NCBI GenBank assembly: GCA_002348265.1
Contig: DEAT01000046.1
Location: 29,677 to 71,494 of the forward strand
Source of the DNA: Gemmatimonadales bacterium UBA2975
Lineage (GTDB): Bacteria; Gemmatimonadota; Gemmatimonadetes; Longimicrobiales; Gaopeijiaceae
Direction: 5' to 3'
Length of the DNA: 41,818 nucleotides
Below, in pieces: positions 25,702 through 35,799 of the stretch. Position 1 is the first letter of the stretch. Each line of letters starts with the position of its first letter. A program made the position numbers and the translations under genes. The notes under the pieces were generated by a model. It did no database searches. It was not told where the DNA came from and saw nothing but the letters and a program-made list of their open reading frames with translations.

Positions 25702-26750
25702 TGATCGCAGCGAAGCGGTGCCTTGGAATAGTAACTAGGGTAAGCCTGGCTCTAGTCTCACTGACGCTCTCAGCATGCGTGCAAGATCAAGCCTCGGTCA
25801 CACTGTTAGTACGAACCGATTTGCCCGAGGTATTGCGCGATTATGTGGAGGAGACGTTTGAGGCGGTGCACCAGGATATCGATGTGCGCTTCACCGTCGC
25901 TTCGACAGAAACCACCCTCGCAGAACTTCAAGCTATAGAACTACAGTGGGATCCACCCTTTGATGTGTGGTGGGGCGCTCATGTTTCTGGGTTGCAAGCT
26001 GCAAGCGATGCAGGTCTACTAATGACGTACCAACCCCGATGGCTAGGTCGCTCAGCATCAGTTGATCTGCGACATGATGGTGAGTGGCATCCTCTCCTGT
26101 TGACCCCATACGTGATCGCCTTCAGTCGCGAGGACTTGGAGTTGGCCCGGGCTCCATCCGACTGGATCGACCTTCGTCACTTTCGGTGGTCTGATGATAT
26201 CGAGATGCTGGACCCGGCTAGGTCCGAGGAGGGCGCGTGGTTCTTGGTGTCCATCCTTCAGCAGGCGGTTTCGGTCGGTGATCTGGAATCTGGCTTTGAC
26301 TGGCTGGCTACAATGGATCGTTATGTGGAGTCATATGCGACGAACACCTCGGATGCACTTCAGGCGCTAAGAGAAAAACGTTCAAGGATAGCCATTGCGC
26401 CGCGGGCGGACGTAGAAGCCGAACGTTCTAATAACTCCCCTTGGCTATACTACCGACTTCCAGAATCAGGCACACCGGTCTTGGTACGAGGTGTGTCGTT
26501 GATGAGTGGAACCAAGGAAGCTGCGGCCGCGAAAGAGTTTGTAGATCACTTGGGCTCAATTGATGTGCTGACTGAGACGAAGCTTAAGACGAGGTGGCAA
26601 CCGGTCTTCGGAGTGGTCGATTCGAGCCGTATTCCGGTGGACTTCGAGTTGCAGGAGCCCTGGGCACCCTATGCGATGCCGTTCGATACGATCCAAGGGA
26701 AGCGCGAAGGTTGGCTAAATCGGTGGGAGCAGGAGATAAGGGGACGTTAA
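25701..26750 (+). CDS. Extracellular solute-binding lipoprotein (ABC-type, iron/polyamine-like fold)
   Basis: A 349-residue lipoprotein; the signal peptide ends at LSAC (C26). The mature part resembles type-1/2 periplasmic binding proteins: VTLLVRTDLPEVLRDYVEETF at the start, FDVWWGAHVSGLQAASDAGLL, and LLLTPYVIAFSREDLELA, the hinge strand segment typical of Fe(III)- or putrescine-type receptors. It is the second binding protein of the operon and has no permease of its own here. The ATG shares one base with the PIG-L stop. The final codons overlap the convergent symporter gene by four bases at a TTAA. Ligand unknown; a product of the deacetylase is an attractive guess only. Confidence 0.85.
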   Translation: MIAAKRCLGIVTRVSLALVSLTLSACVQDQASVTLLVRTDLPEVLRDYVEETFEAVHQDIDVRFTVASTETTLAELQAIELQWDPPFDVWWGAHVSGLQAASDAGLLMTYQPRWLGRSASVDLRHDGEWHPLLLTPYVIAFSREDLELARAPSDWIDLRHFRWSDDIEMLDPARSEEGAWFLVSILQQAVSVGDLESGFDWLATMDRYVESYATNTSDALQALREKRSRIAIAPRADVEAERSNNSPWLYYRLPESGTPVLVRGVSLMSGTKEAAAAKEFVDHLGSIDVLTETKLKTRWQPVFGVVDSSRIPVDFELQEPWAPYAMPFDTIQGKREGWLNRWEQEIRGR

Positions 26751-28444
26751 GGAATTTGTGACGGCTTCAGAGGTTCGGGCAAAGCGGCGTTCCGTTCCTT
26801 CCTACTCAATGCTACTCCGACTACAACGACAACCCCTGCACCGATCACGTTTTGCCATAGATAGGCTACATCTGTGCCAAAGTTCACGAATCCTACTACG
26901 GTCATTCCTACAACCAGGCCTATGAATGCTCCGGTACCCCTTGCCCTAGGGATCATTGCGAGCAGGAATACACCTAGGATTGAGCCATAGAAGAACGAAC
27001 CGAAACGGTTTACTACTTCAATTAGCGATCCTAGGGTGGCCGCATACGTAGCGACGACGCAGGCGAAAAGGCCCCATAAGGCAGTCGCGCCTCTCGATAT
27101 CGCTAGATAGTGAGAGTCTGAAGCTTCTGGCCTTACCCAGCGTCGGTAAAAATCGATCACGCTGGTTGTCGCTAGGGAATTGAGTTCAGATGAAATGCTC
27201 GACATCGCCGCGGCGATAATGCCCGCTATAAAAAGGCCAGCTAGACCAAGTGGGAGTTCGTTAAGCACAAAGTGCGGGATGATATAGTTGACGTCCCTGG
27301 AAGGCTCTCCGGTTACTTCCTCAGCCATTGAAAGAGCCCTCCCACGGATGGTCTGGATCTCTCCTTCGCGCGCAAGAAACATCTCCATGGCAGCAGTTGT
27401 GCTTACCTCGTCATCAGCCTCTGAAACCTCTAGTGCTGCGGTCTCGCGCATTGTGAATGCTGTCGCGTATTCACTCTGGAGTTTGTCGTAGGCTTCACCT
27501 CTCTCGGCCGTGACCGCCTGTTCATGTGTTGGATTGTAGAGGAGAGGTGGCTGAACGAATTGGTAGTAGACGAAAACACTGATGCCGACACACAGAACCA
27601 GAGCCTGCAAAGGAATCTTCCAATAGGCACTCACTATAAGAGATGTCTTGGCTTCATCGACTGAGCGCGCGGCTAGGTAGCGTTGTACTTGGCTCTGGTC
27701 AGTACCGAAGTACGAGAGCATCAGGAAAGTCCCTCCCAGAACGCCCGACCAAAATGTGTACTGTTCATTGATATTGAACCCAAAATCAAACGTCTTGAGC
27801 CGACCAGTCGCGCCCGCGATCTGAAGTGCATCATGCGGACTGATGGGCATCTGCATAAGCAAGACGCACATGATAGCCACTAGGGATACAACGATGAGCA
27901 CCATCTGTTTTACGTCAGCCCATGCGACGGCTTGCACCCCTCCGATCATCGTGTAAATGACGGTGGGTGCACCGATGAGAACTACGGCCCAGACCAGAGG
28001 TATACCGAATACCGCACTGAACACAACTCCAGGAGCCGCCATGATGGTTCCTACGCTCATCCCCCGCGACAGCAAGAATAGGAATGCGGTGAATGACCTG
28101 GTTTTGGCGTCGAATCTTTGCTCCAGATACTCATACGCGGTGTACACTCCTGAGCCATGAAGCAGAGGGACAAGCGTGACACCTAGGATCACCATCGCCA
28201 GTGGAAGGCCGAAGTAGAGTTGTACGAACCGTAGTCCGTCCGTGGCGCCCTGCCCGGTGGTTCCGATCATCGTTACGGCGGAGAGCTGGGTGGCCATCAC
28301 TGAGAGTCCCACAACCCACCAGGGCAGTGATTTGTTAGCCGCGAAATAGCCATCGATTGTGTCTGTTCCCTTCGATTTCCTAAGACCGTCTGTTACGACG
28401 TACGTCAGGTATGCGACGACGATTAGCCAGTTGATCCAGTGCAT
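26747..28444 (-). CDS. Sodium:solute symporter (SSS family) with a large charged insertion
   Basis: A 565-residue LeuT-fold Na+ symporter. The N-terminus (INWLIVVAYLTYVVTDGL) is the first helix. Family signatures are LPWWVVGLSVMATQLSAVTMIG, the VWAVVLIGAPTVIYTMIGGVQAV segment, and AAMSSISSELNSLATTSVIDFYRR in helix 10. Residues of about 300-385 form a hydrophilic, helix-prone insertion (ERGEAYDKLQSEYATAFTM and onward) between two membrane helices; such a loop is seen in some long SSS members. The start is the ATG at 28444; the longer frame to 28492 overlaps the upstream small ORF. Substrate is unknown. A 41-residue membrane peptide precedes it by 10 bases. Confidence 0.93.
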   Translation of the reverse strand: MHWINWLIVVAYLTYVVTDGLRKSKGTDTIDGYFAANKSLPWWVVGLSVMATQLSAVTMIGTTGQGATDGLRFVQLYFGLPLAMVILGVTLVPLLHGSGVYTAYEYLEQRFDAKTRSFTAFLFLLSRGMSVGTIMAAPGVVFSAVFGIPLVWAVVLIGAPTVIYTMIGGVQAVAWADVKQMVLIVVSLVAIMCVLLMQMPISPHDALQIAGATGRLKTFDFGFNINEQYTFWSGVLGGTFLMLSYFGTDQSQVQRYLAARSVDEAKTSLIVSAYWKIPLQALVLCVGISVFVYYQFVQPPLLYNPTHEQAVTAERGEAYDKLQSEYATAFTMRETAALEVSEADDEVSTTAAMEMFLAREGEIQTIRGRALSMAEEVTGEPSRDVNYIIPHFVLNELPLGLAGLFIAGIIAAAMSSISSELNSLATTSVIDFYRRWVRPEASDSHYLAISRGATALWGLFACVVATYAATLGSLIEVVNRFGSFFYGSILGVFLLAMIPRARGTGAFIGLVVGMTVVGFVNFGTDVAYLWQNVIGAGVVVVVGVALSRKERNAALPEPLKPSQIP

Positions 28445-28454
28445 GTCTGCGGCC

Positions 28455-28580
28455 TTAGGAATAGAGGGCCTGAAGCAGGCCAAGGATTCCAAGCGCGGCA
28501 GCCTGAACCGTCAGTACTCGGATTAGCGTGCGCTTGAAATGGTCTTGGGACGACTTGTCATGCTCAGTAGAGTCTTTCAT
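28455..28580 (-). CDS. 41-residue single-pass membrane peptide upstream of the SSS symporter
   Basis: A short ORF with ATG at 28580 ending ten bases before the symporter ATG. Residues 1-16 are charged and polar, and residues 18-40 form one hydrophobic helix (TLIRVLTVQAAALGILGLLQ). Many sodium symporters have small membrane partners encoded next to them; this peptide is a candidate partner but is shorter than the DUF4212 subunits known for some SSS transporters. No strong ribosome binding site is seen at the ATG. It lies in the spacer between prfC and the symporter, all on the minus strand. Confidence 0.55.
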   Translation of the reverse strand: MKDSTEHDKSSQDHFKRTLIRVLTVQAAALGILGLLQALYS

Positions 28581-28675
28581 ACAGTAATCATGGCCTCGTG
28601 CGGGGTGGTCAACTTTCCTGAGTCTTGGGAGGTACGCAAGCAGTCTGGGCTCAGTGCCTGCTACGCTTAGACTAG

Positions 28676-30295
<1,620 letters not shown>

Positions 30296-30462
30296 GGTTT
30301 ACGATGGGGTGTTGAAGGGATCTCCGCTGCTTGATGACAGCATGGTCAACGCAGCAACGGCGCAGGGCCTCGAATGGGGAAAGATGTTTTGATTTCGATA
30401 ATGAGCCACCCCACTGAAGGGTAATCTTGTTCGTGTCCGGGAGATCCTAAAGGGTCGCCATG

Positions 30463-30500
30463 CTTCAGCCCCTCGAGGACCGGTCCTCGAGGGGCTGAAG
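30463..30500. terminator. Perfect 38-bp palindrome in the DUF2911/prfC spacer
   Basis: The half CTTCAGCCCCTCGAGGACC is followed immediately by its exact reverse complement, giving a fully symmetric 38-bp element with a GC-rich stem. It lies 48 bases after the DUF2911 stop on the minus strand and 168 bases before the prfC start. An intrinsic terminator for the DUF2911 gene is the simplest reading, but there is no U-tract after the hairpin in either direction, so a protein-binding or mRNA-stabilising function is possible. The rest of the 253-bp spacer holds the prfC promoter; I see no other element. Confidence 0.6.
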
Positions 30501-30548
30501 GTGAGGCCAGGCTCGGCCATATGAACCGAGCGATCCGGTGATATTACA

Positions 30549-31181
30549 TCAAGAGCCTTCGGCTGGATGCAGGTGGAATTTCACCCGTGTGTTCTCCCAC
30601 TCCATCACGACGTCACCCATCGTATTTTCAGACATGGGCTCAAATCGATACTGAAGCGTCTCGACGAATTCTTCTGTGGCTTCGGCCGCTACGGTGAACG
30701 TACCGACCTCTGAATCCCTTACTGATTCGTCGATGGGAATCCCCCAGCGCTGCCAATTCGAGTTTACGAAGAACGCCCACTCTTCCGCACCAGGGATCGC
30801 ATAGATCGAATAACTACCGGCTCCTACCTCAACGCCCTGGATGCTGGCAGGACCCGTGAGGTGAATCGTTGTTGGTTCGTTTGCACCTATGCGTTCGGGC
30901 TGACCATACACCACGAGTCCACCCATAATGTCACGACCGCGAGCGGAAGGAGCTCCGTAGCAGAGCAGTCCATCGTGGCCACCTACAGAGACAGCGGTCG
31001 AGTGGAGCGGACTGGGTCGCTCTTGAGCTTCCTCCATGGTTCCGTTGGCGATGTAGCACGCCAGCGAGGTTTCGGCTGCGACATCCATGTCGCTGTCGCT
31101 AGCATCATCCATTTCACTAGCGCAGGCGGCGACCGCGAGGCCACCCATAACAAGTGAGGTGAAGATGGAAAGTCGTCGCAT
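30549..31181 (-). CDS. DUF2911 domain lipoprotein
   Basis: A lipoprotein (lipobox VAAC, C20) with an acidic linker, then a DUF2911 domain. Hallmarks are YGAPSARGRDIMGGLVVYG, RIGANEPTTIHL, GVEVGAGSYSIYAIPGAEEW, FFVNSNWQRWG and the C-terminal VVMEWENTRVKF. The function of the family is unknown. The ATG at 31181 is preceded by AGGAG at ideal spacing; the GTG at 31187 is rejected on that basis. The gene stands alone between two hairpins. Confidence 0.92.
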   Translation of the reverse strand: MRRLSIFTSLVMGGLAVAACASEMDDASDSDMDVAAETSLACYIANGTMEEAQERPSPLHSTAVSVGGHDGLLCYGAPSARGRDIMGGLVVYGQPERIGANEPTTIHLTGPASIQGVEVGAGSYSIYAIPGAEEWAFFVNSNWQRWGIPIDESVRDSEVGTFTVAAEATEEFVETLQYRFEPMSENTMGDVVMEWENTRVKFHLHPAEGS

Positions 31182-31414
31182 GATCACTCCTGAATGCTTC
31201 GGTTACGGGTTTTGGACAGATGCTATAAAACTACGCACGGCGTTGCGAGAGGTCGAGTTGTGGCGTAACGCATAGACGACATCATCGTTTGAGCACCTGA
31301 GTCCGTGGCGGCCATCGGCTCCTTATGATTAGACCTGAGTCTGCTGAGTTTAGTCGGGCGGACACAAGGAGCGACACTCCTAAAGGCATCCGAGATCCTA
31401 GGTCGCATAAAAGA

Positions 31415-31445
31415 GAGCGACCCCGCCGGGGTGGCGGGGTCGCTC
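31415..31445 (-). terminator. Intrinsic terminator after the NHL-repeat lipoprotein gene
   Basis: A perfect 13-bp GC-rich stem (GAGCGACCCCGCC and its complement) with a five-base loop lies 48 bases after the stop of the minus-strand gene. On the minus strand the hairpin is followed directly by TCTTTTATG, a short U-tract; on the plus strand a pyrimidine-rich, T-rich run follows, so it might work both ways, but no plus-strand gene ends here. The remaining bases of the 31182-31493 spacer hold the DUF2911 promoter; I see no gene and no confident promoter sequence in it. Confidence 0.85.
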
Positions 31446-31493
31446 GAACTCCTCTTCTTTTTTCTTTCCTGTTTTTTCTTTCTTACGCCCTAG

Positions 31494-32726
31494 TCAGTCA
31501 CTGTTGCGACGTCGATCGGCCGGCCAGGCAGGGCCTGTGTCGCCACTTGGTGCTGGTCCCATACCCATGAACTTGAATTTCTGGATTCGGGTTCCCTCAT
31601 AGGTCTCGGTCGTGTAGATGTTTCCGTGTGAGTCGACCGCGATCGAGTGCACCGCGAAAAACAGGCCAGGCTGACGCCCACCGTCACCGAAGCTGTAGAC
31701 GACTTCCATAGTTTCGCGTCGGATTACATAGACTTTCATGTTCTGGCCGTCTGCCAGATACATCCACGTCTGCGCTTCGTCGGGTGAGAAGTCAAGATCC
31801 CAGGTCGAGCCCTGAGAGAGAGTGGCAGGAGCTATGATGTGCTCACTTACGAATGTCCCGTCTTTCTGGAAGATCGAGATCCGATTTGAAGGACGGTCAC
31901 ACACGTAGACTAGTCCATCGTGAGACATTTCGGCACAGTGAACCGGAGTACGGAACTGCTGAGGAGGGGTTTCGCCAGGCTCGTATCGTGTTGGGCGCTC
32001 GTTGCTCGGCTCATTGCCATAGGCCGACCACATGCGCTTGAAAGCACCTGTTTCCTGGTCTATTACCACGACCCTCTGGTGAGCGTAGCCGTCGGCTACG
32101 TAAACCTCATTGTCTTCATCAGAAACGAACACCTTGGCGACCATACCGAAGTGATCCGTGGTGGTGTTATCGAGGCTTTGCCCCGGTGAGCCGTACTGAG
32201 CGAGGAATTGGCCATCGGACGTGAATTTGACGATATGGCGATCAGTTCCCGCCTCGGTCCTGCCATTTCCGCCGATCCAGACGTTATCCATCGCGTCAAC
32301 GGTGAGCCCGTGATTCGATCCTGGCCACACGTAGTCACCTGTTTCCGTTCCAGGGCCACCCCAGGATTGGATCAAGTTCCCGTCTTGATCGAATGCCAAC
32401 ACCGGCGGTCCCGGCTGACAGCATGCGCTCACCGGGGGGTTGGTCGTCATTCCGATTTCGGTTCGGGCTACGAACTGGTCCGGTGTGTTGCGGTGCACAA
32501 GCCAAATGTTGTCGTGTGAGTCCACGTCAACTCCGATCGTCGCACCCATCAGCCAGTGGTCGGGTAGCGGCTTTGGCCAAAACGGGTCGACCTCGAACAT
32601 GGGGGCCATGCCTTCGGCTGCGTAATCCGAGTCCATGGCCTGATCGCTCATGCCATCTGATGAGCAAGCTATGGCGATGACGAGAGTCATTACGGCTGCG
32701 CCGGCTAATAGAAAGCGCTTTTGCAT
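31494..32726 (-). CDS. NHL-repeat beta-propeller lipoprotein (peptidylglycine-lyase-like)
   Basis: A 410-residue lipoprotein (lipobox IAC, C21). The mature part is a six-bladed NHL propeller: GATIGVDVDSHDNIWLVHR, LAFDQDGNLIQSWGG, LTVDAMDNVWIGG, IVKFTSDGQFLAQYG, EVYVADGYAHQRVVVID, and SIAVDSHGNIYTTETYEGTR. The pattern matches the peptidyl-alpha-hydroxyglycine amidating lyase-like group of bacterial NHL proteins, though amidating activity is not established for such bacterial members. NPPVSACCQPGPP is a distinctive cysteine-rich loop. The ATG follows GAGGAAT. Probably a periplasmic or surface protein with a binding or lyase role; the gene ends at a strong terminator. Confidence 0.88.
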   Translation of the reverse strand: MQKRFLLAGAAVMTLVIAIACSSDGMSDQAMDSDYAAEGMAPMFEVDPFWPKPLPDHWLMGATIGVDVDSHDNIWLVHRNTPDQFVARTEIGMTTNPPVSACCQPGPPVLAFDQDGNLIQSWGGPGTETGDYVWPGSNHGLTVDAMDNVWIGGNGRTEAGTDRHIVKFTSDGQFLAQYGSPGQSLDNTTTDHFGMVAKVFVSDEDNEVYVADGYAHQRVVVIDQETGAFKRMWSAYGNEPSNERPTRYEPGETPPQQFRTPVHCAEMSHDGLVYVCDRPSNRISIFQKDGTFVSEHIIAPATLSQGSTWDLDFSPDEAQTWMYLADGQNMKVYVIRRETMEVVYSFGDGGRQPGLFFAVHSIAVDSHGNIYTTETYEGTRIQKFKFMGMGPAPSGDTGPAWPADRRRNSD

Positions 32727-32943
32727 GTTGCATTCCTCGTGAAGTTAAGCGGACCACTCCAGTGGGCTCGCTTCTCAGGTCGAATCAAGTTCCAACCGAC
32801 CCTCAGGCTACGATGCCCGTCGGATTGGTGCAATCCGTGGCGAGGGAAACGACAGAAGGACAAGTTGCCGAGATCTGCCCTTTGAGACTCAGATATATGC
32901 CCTCCTATCTTGTCCGGAGGCGGGCACCGAATAGCTTCGCGCC

Positions 32944-34293
32944 ATGATTGATAAACAGCGTCCTCGTCGGATTGCGGCTGTAGCCGTAGCTCTAGTACTC
33001 ATTTTGCCTTCATGGTCCGGCGAAGCACATGAGATCCCGGCTGACGTTACAGTCCAGGCGTTCGTCAAGCCGGAGGCCGGAACACTCAGAATGCTGGTTC
33101 GTGTCCCTCTTGTGGCCTTGCGAGACTACAATTTCCCTTCTCGTGAGCCAGGATATCTGGAGATATCTAAGTCAGAGAATATGGTGCTCGAGGCCGCGGA
33201 TGTTTGGATCGGTGACTATGTATCGATACTCGAGAATGAAGAGCCTTTAGGACGTGCAGAGCTAGCTGCTGTTCGCGTGGCGATTCCGGGTGACCGCGCG
33301 TTTAGGAGTTGGGAGAGCGCCTATTCCAACGTTTTGTCTGCGCCGCTCGTTGATGGTATTCAGTTGCCCGCGAGGCAGGCGATGGTCGATGTGCTGCTGG
33401 AGTGGTCGATAACCTCAGAGTCCTCCGATTTCTCAATTGTGTCCGGGTTGAACCACTTAGGTATTCGCACCGTCACCGTTCTTCGTTTCCTCCCACCGGG
33501 TGGCGCAGAGCGAGCATTTCAGTATTCGGGCGATCCAGGTGTGCTCCGGCTTGATCCTAGGTGGCACCAAGCGGCATGGAGATTCGTAGTGTTCGGATTT
33601 CAACACATCCTAGATGGGATTGACCATATCCTGTTTCTCTTGTGTCTGGTAATTCCGGTCCGCAGCCTGATAGCTTTGGTTCCGATTGTTACATCGTTCA
33701 CGATCGCGCACTCGATCACACTCGTTGCGGCAGCGATGGGGCTAGCGCCTCAGGCTCTATGGTTTTCGCCTCTGATTGAGACCTTGATCGCTTTCTCAAT
33801 TGTCTTCATGGCGTTCGAGAACATTATGGGTTCCAAGGTCGCCCGACGTTGGGTTGTCGCATTTGCTTTTGGCCTCGTTCACGGTTTCGGCTTCTCGTTT
33901 GCGTTGTCGGAGTCCCTTCAGTTCGCGGGCGCCCACCTGCTTACTTCATTGTTGTCCTTCAACATTGGGGTTGAGGCAGGCCAGCTTTTCGTATTAGCGC
34001 TGGTTGTCCCACTCCTGAGACTCCTTTTCGGTCGTTGGTTACCTGAGGTTGGTGGAGTCATTGTACTTTCGGCCGTCCTCGCCCATACGGGCTGGCATTG
34101 GATGCTTGATCGAGGAGGAGCACTACTTCAATACGACATCTCCATGCCTTTGGTGACAACATCTTTATGGCTGACCGCGGGACGTTGGATGATGCTCCTG
34201 ACGCTTGTTCTCGTGACCCTTTGGGGGCTAAAGGGTCCCTTCGATCGTATAGCGGATAGAGGTGCTAGTAGCAGGGAGGGTGAGGCCGGCTGA
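32944..34293 (+). CDS. HupE/UreJ-type membrane protein with N-terminal extracytoplasmic domain
   Basis: A 449-residue protein. A signal peptide (residues 8-28) precedes a soluble beta-rich domain to about residue 205. The C-terminal HupE/UreJ_2 domain has six to seven helices and the metal-associated histidine motif HILDGIDHIL at 221-230, then TSFTIAHSITL and FGLVHGFGFSFAL. Members of HupE/UreJ families transport nickel, but those in this longer group (UreJ_2-like) are not tied to urease or hydrogenase genes, and none is in the window. The ATG at 32944 is chosen. It is divergent from the NHL protein gene, with 217 bases between them. Confidence 0.9.
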   Translation: MIDKQRPRRIAAVAVALVLILPSWSGEAHEIPADVTVQAFVKPEAGTLRMLVRVPLVALRDYNFPSREPGYLEISKSENMVLEAADVWIGDYVSILENEEPLGRAELAAVRVAIPGDRAFRSWESAYSNVLSAPLVDGIQLPARQAMVDVLLEWSITSESSDFSIVSGLNHLGIRTVTVLRFLPPGGAERAFQYSGDPGVLRLDPRWHQAAWRFVVFGFQHILDGIDHILFLLCLVIPVRSLIALVPIVTSFTIAHSITLVAAAMGLAPQALWFSPLIETLIAFSIVFMAFENIMGSKVARRWVVAFAFGLVHGFGFSFALSESLQFAGAHLLTSLLSFNIGVEAGQLFVLALVVPLLRLLFGRWLPEVGGVIVLSAVLAHTGWHWMLDRGGALLQYDISMPLVTTSLWLTAGRWMMLLTLVLVTLWGLKGPFDRIADRGASSREGEAG

Positions 34294-34425
34294 CGGATCG
34301 CCGAATCGACCTCGTATTTAACCCTCTAGTGAATTAGACCGCGTTGCAGACGCACGAATTGGTGTTTTTCGGGTATCAAGTAGCTAACTCCAGCCTAGAA
34401 CGCAGAAACACGGAGAGCAGGAACG

Positions 34426-34725
34426 ATGACAGTAACGGAAAAGGATGTGCGCACAGCTCTCAAGGGGGTAAAAGACCCTGAACTAGGGTTAGACCTCGTA
34501 GTGCTCGGTCTCATCTATGAGATCAAGGTGGAGGGTGGCTGTGTCGAGGCTGTTATGTCCCTTACCTCACCGATGTGTCCAGTAGCAGGTCAGATCGTTG
34601 AGGAGGTCCAGGCTGCAATCGAAGGAATAGATGGGGTCGCTTCTGCAGAAGTTGAACTAACCTTTGATCCGCCGTGGACCCCTGATCGCATCAGTCCCCT
34701 GATTCGGGCGTCCCTAGGTCTCTGA
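34426..34725 (+). CDS. DUF59/MIP18 family iron-sulfur-assembly-type protein (SufT-like)
   Basis: A 99-residue soluble protein of the DUF59 (FeS_assembly_P) family. It shows DVRTALKGVKDPELGLDLVV, LGLIYEIKVEGG, MSLTSPMCPVAGQIVEEVQ with the conserved cysteine, and the C-terminal FDPPWTPDRIS. SufT and the PaaD N-terminal domain both belong here; the former assists Fe-S cluster maturation. The ATG follows AGCAGGAACG. It lies 130 bases upstream of the PaaA-like gene and is probably the first gene of that locus. A second DUF59 protein, the PaaD body, follows later; both could serve the oxygenase, but this one looks closer to SufT. Confidence 0.92.
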   Translation: MTVTEKDVRTALKGVKDPELGLDLVVLGLIYEIKVEGGCVEAVMSLTSPMCPVAGQIVEEVQAAIEGIDGVASAEVELTFDPPWTPDRISPLIRASLGL

Positions 34726-34855
34726 TAAAGAGAATGCCAGGCTGGGTTGAGTTGAGCTGAGCCCTGAGGAAGCCTTGAAGCCCGGCTGAGGCGTTCTTAG
34801 ATTTGTTACACTCTGTCGTCGGCCGTGGCGAAAGTGTCATAAAACGAAGACTACA

Positions 34856-35797
34856 ATGAGCCAGTTGACCGATGAAGAGCTGATGAGAAAAGTCCAAGGG
34901 GGCTATATGGTGGAGGGCCCTGAGGACATGACCGAAGGCTATCGTAAGGCCTTGAGGGTGCAGTTGACGGTCCAGGCCGATACCGAGCTGATGAGTGCTC
35001 CGTCATATTGGATGGCAGCTCGACACGCGCCGTCGACCAACACCCAAGTCAGTGCCCACGCAATCATTCAGGATGAGCTTGCGCACGCCAACATTGCATA
35101 TCGTTTACTTGAAGACATCGGCGAATCTAAGGAGCGCTTGGTTTACGGGCGCCAGCCGTACGAGTTCAAGCACCCGTATGGTTTCGATCAGCCGCTAGAC
35201 AATTGGGCTGAGCTAGTCGTCGCAACAGGGTTTTTCGACCGTGCTGGGATCACACTACTATCTGATGTCCACGAAAACACCTCATACGCACCGCTCAAAC
35301 GAGCGCTGGTAAAGATCGGAATGGAAGAGACATTCCACCTTCGCCATGGCGAGGTGTGGATGCGACGTCTGGCCAAGGCAGGAGGTGAAGCACGAGAACT
35401 TGTGCAACGTGCAGTCGATTGGATGTTTCCGATGACAATAGAATGGTTTGGTTTGCCGGATGACATGAAGCGACACTCGGGGCAGCTCGATTTCAAACTG
35501 AAGGGTCTGACAAACGATCAGCTGCGTCAGGTTTGGATGGCTTCCACGGTCCCGCTCTGTGAAGAGCTAGGGTTGGACGCTCCTGCACACTGGGATGAGG
35601 ACAAAAGCGAGTACGTGCTCGATTACCCGTTTCCCTGCCAGTATGATGCAGTAGAGAAGCACTGGGCTTTTGATGAGGGAGAAATCTCTTGGGATGCCGT
35701 GTTCGAGCGGTGGAAGAAGCGAGGACCGATGAACGAGATTTACGTCGAGTCCGTCCAGCGGTCTCGCTTGGATGTCCAGCGTTGGCTGACTGCCTAA
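34856..35797 (+). CDS. paaA: PaaA-like catalytic subunit of a phenylacetyl-CoA epoxidase-type diiron monooxygenase
   Basis: Canonical PaaA is the catalytic subunit that inserts oxygen into phenylacetyl-CoA at a diiron site. Likely iron ligands are E44 (TELMSA), E74 and H77 (QDELAHA), D128 (FFDRAG), and E158 and H161 (MEETFH). The C-terminal segment LTNDQLRQVWMASTVPLCEELGLDAP closely follows the PaaA pattern. Its 313 residues agree with the family length. The N-terminal coil and the C-terminal segment EVYVES..RLDVQRWL are weaker matches. It is followed three bases later by the PaaD body gene. The protein is clearly of the PaaA family but divergent; the substrate of this enzyme is unknown. Confidence 0.9.
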   Translation: MSQLTDEELMRKVQGGYMVEGPEDMTEGYRKALRVQLTVQADTELMSAPSYWMAARHAPSTNTQVSAHAIIQDELAHANIAYRLLEDIGESKERLVYGRQPYEFKHPYGFDQPLDNWAELVVATGFFDRAGITLLSDVHENTSYAPLKRALVKIGMEETFHLRHGEVWMRRLAKAGGEARELVQRAVDWMFPMTIEWFGLPDDMKRHSGQLDFKLKGLTNDQLRQVWMASTVPLCEELGLDAPAHWDEDKSEYVLDYPFPCQYDAVEKHWAFDEGEISWDAVFERWKKRGPMNEIYVESVQRSRLDVQRWLTA

Positions 35798-35799
35798 GC

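Noticed and set aside
31325..31570. 81-codon plus-strand frame across the terminator
   Set aside because: It runs through a hairpin terminator and the antisense of the NHL gene; composition not protein-like.
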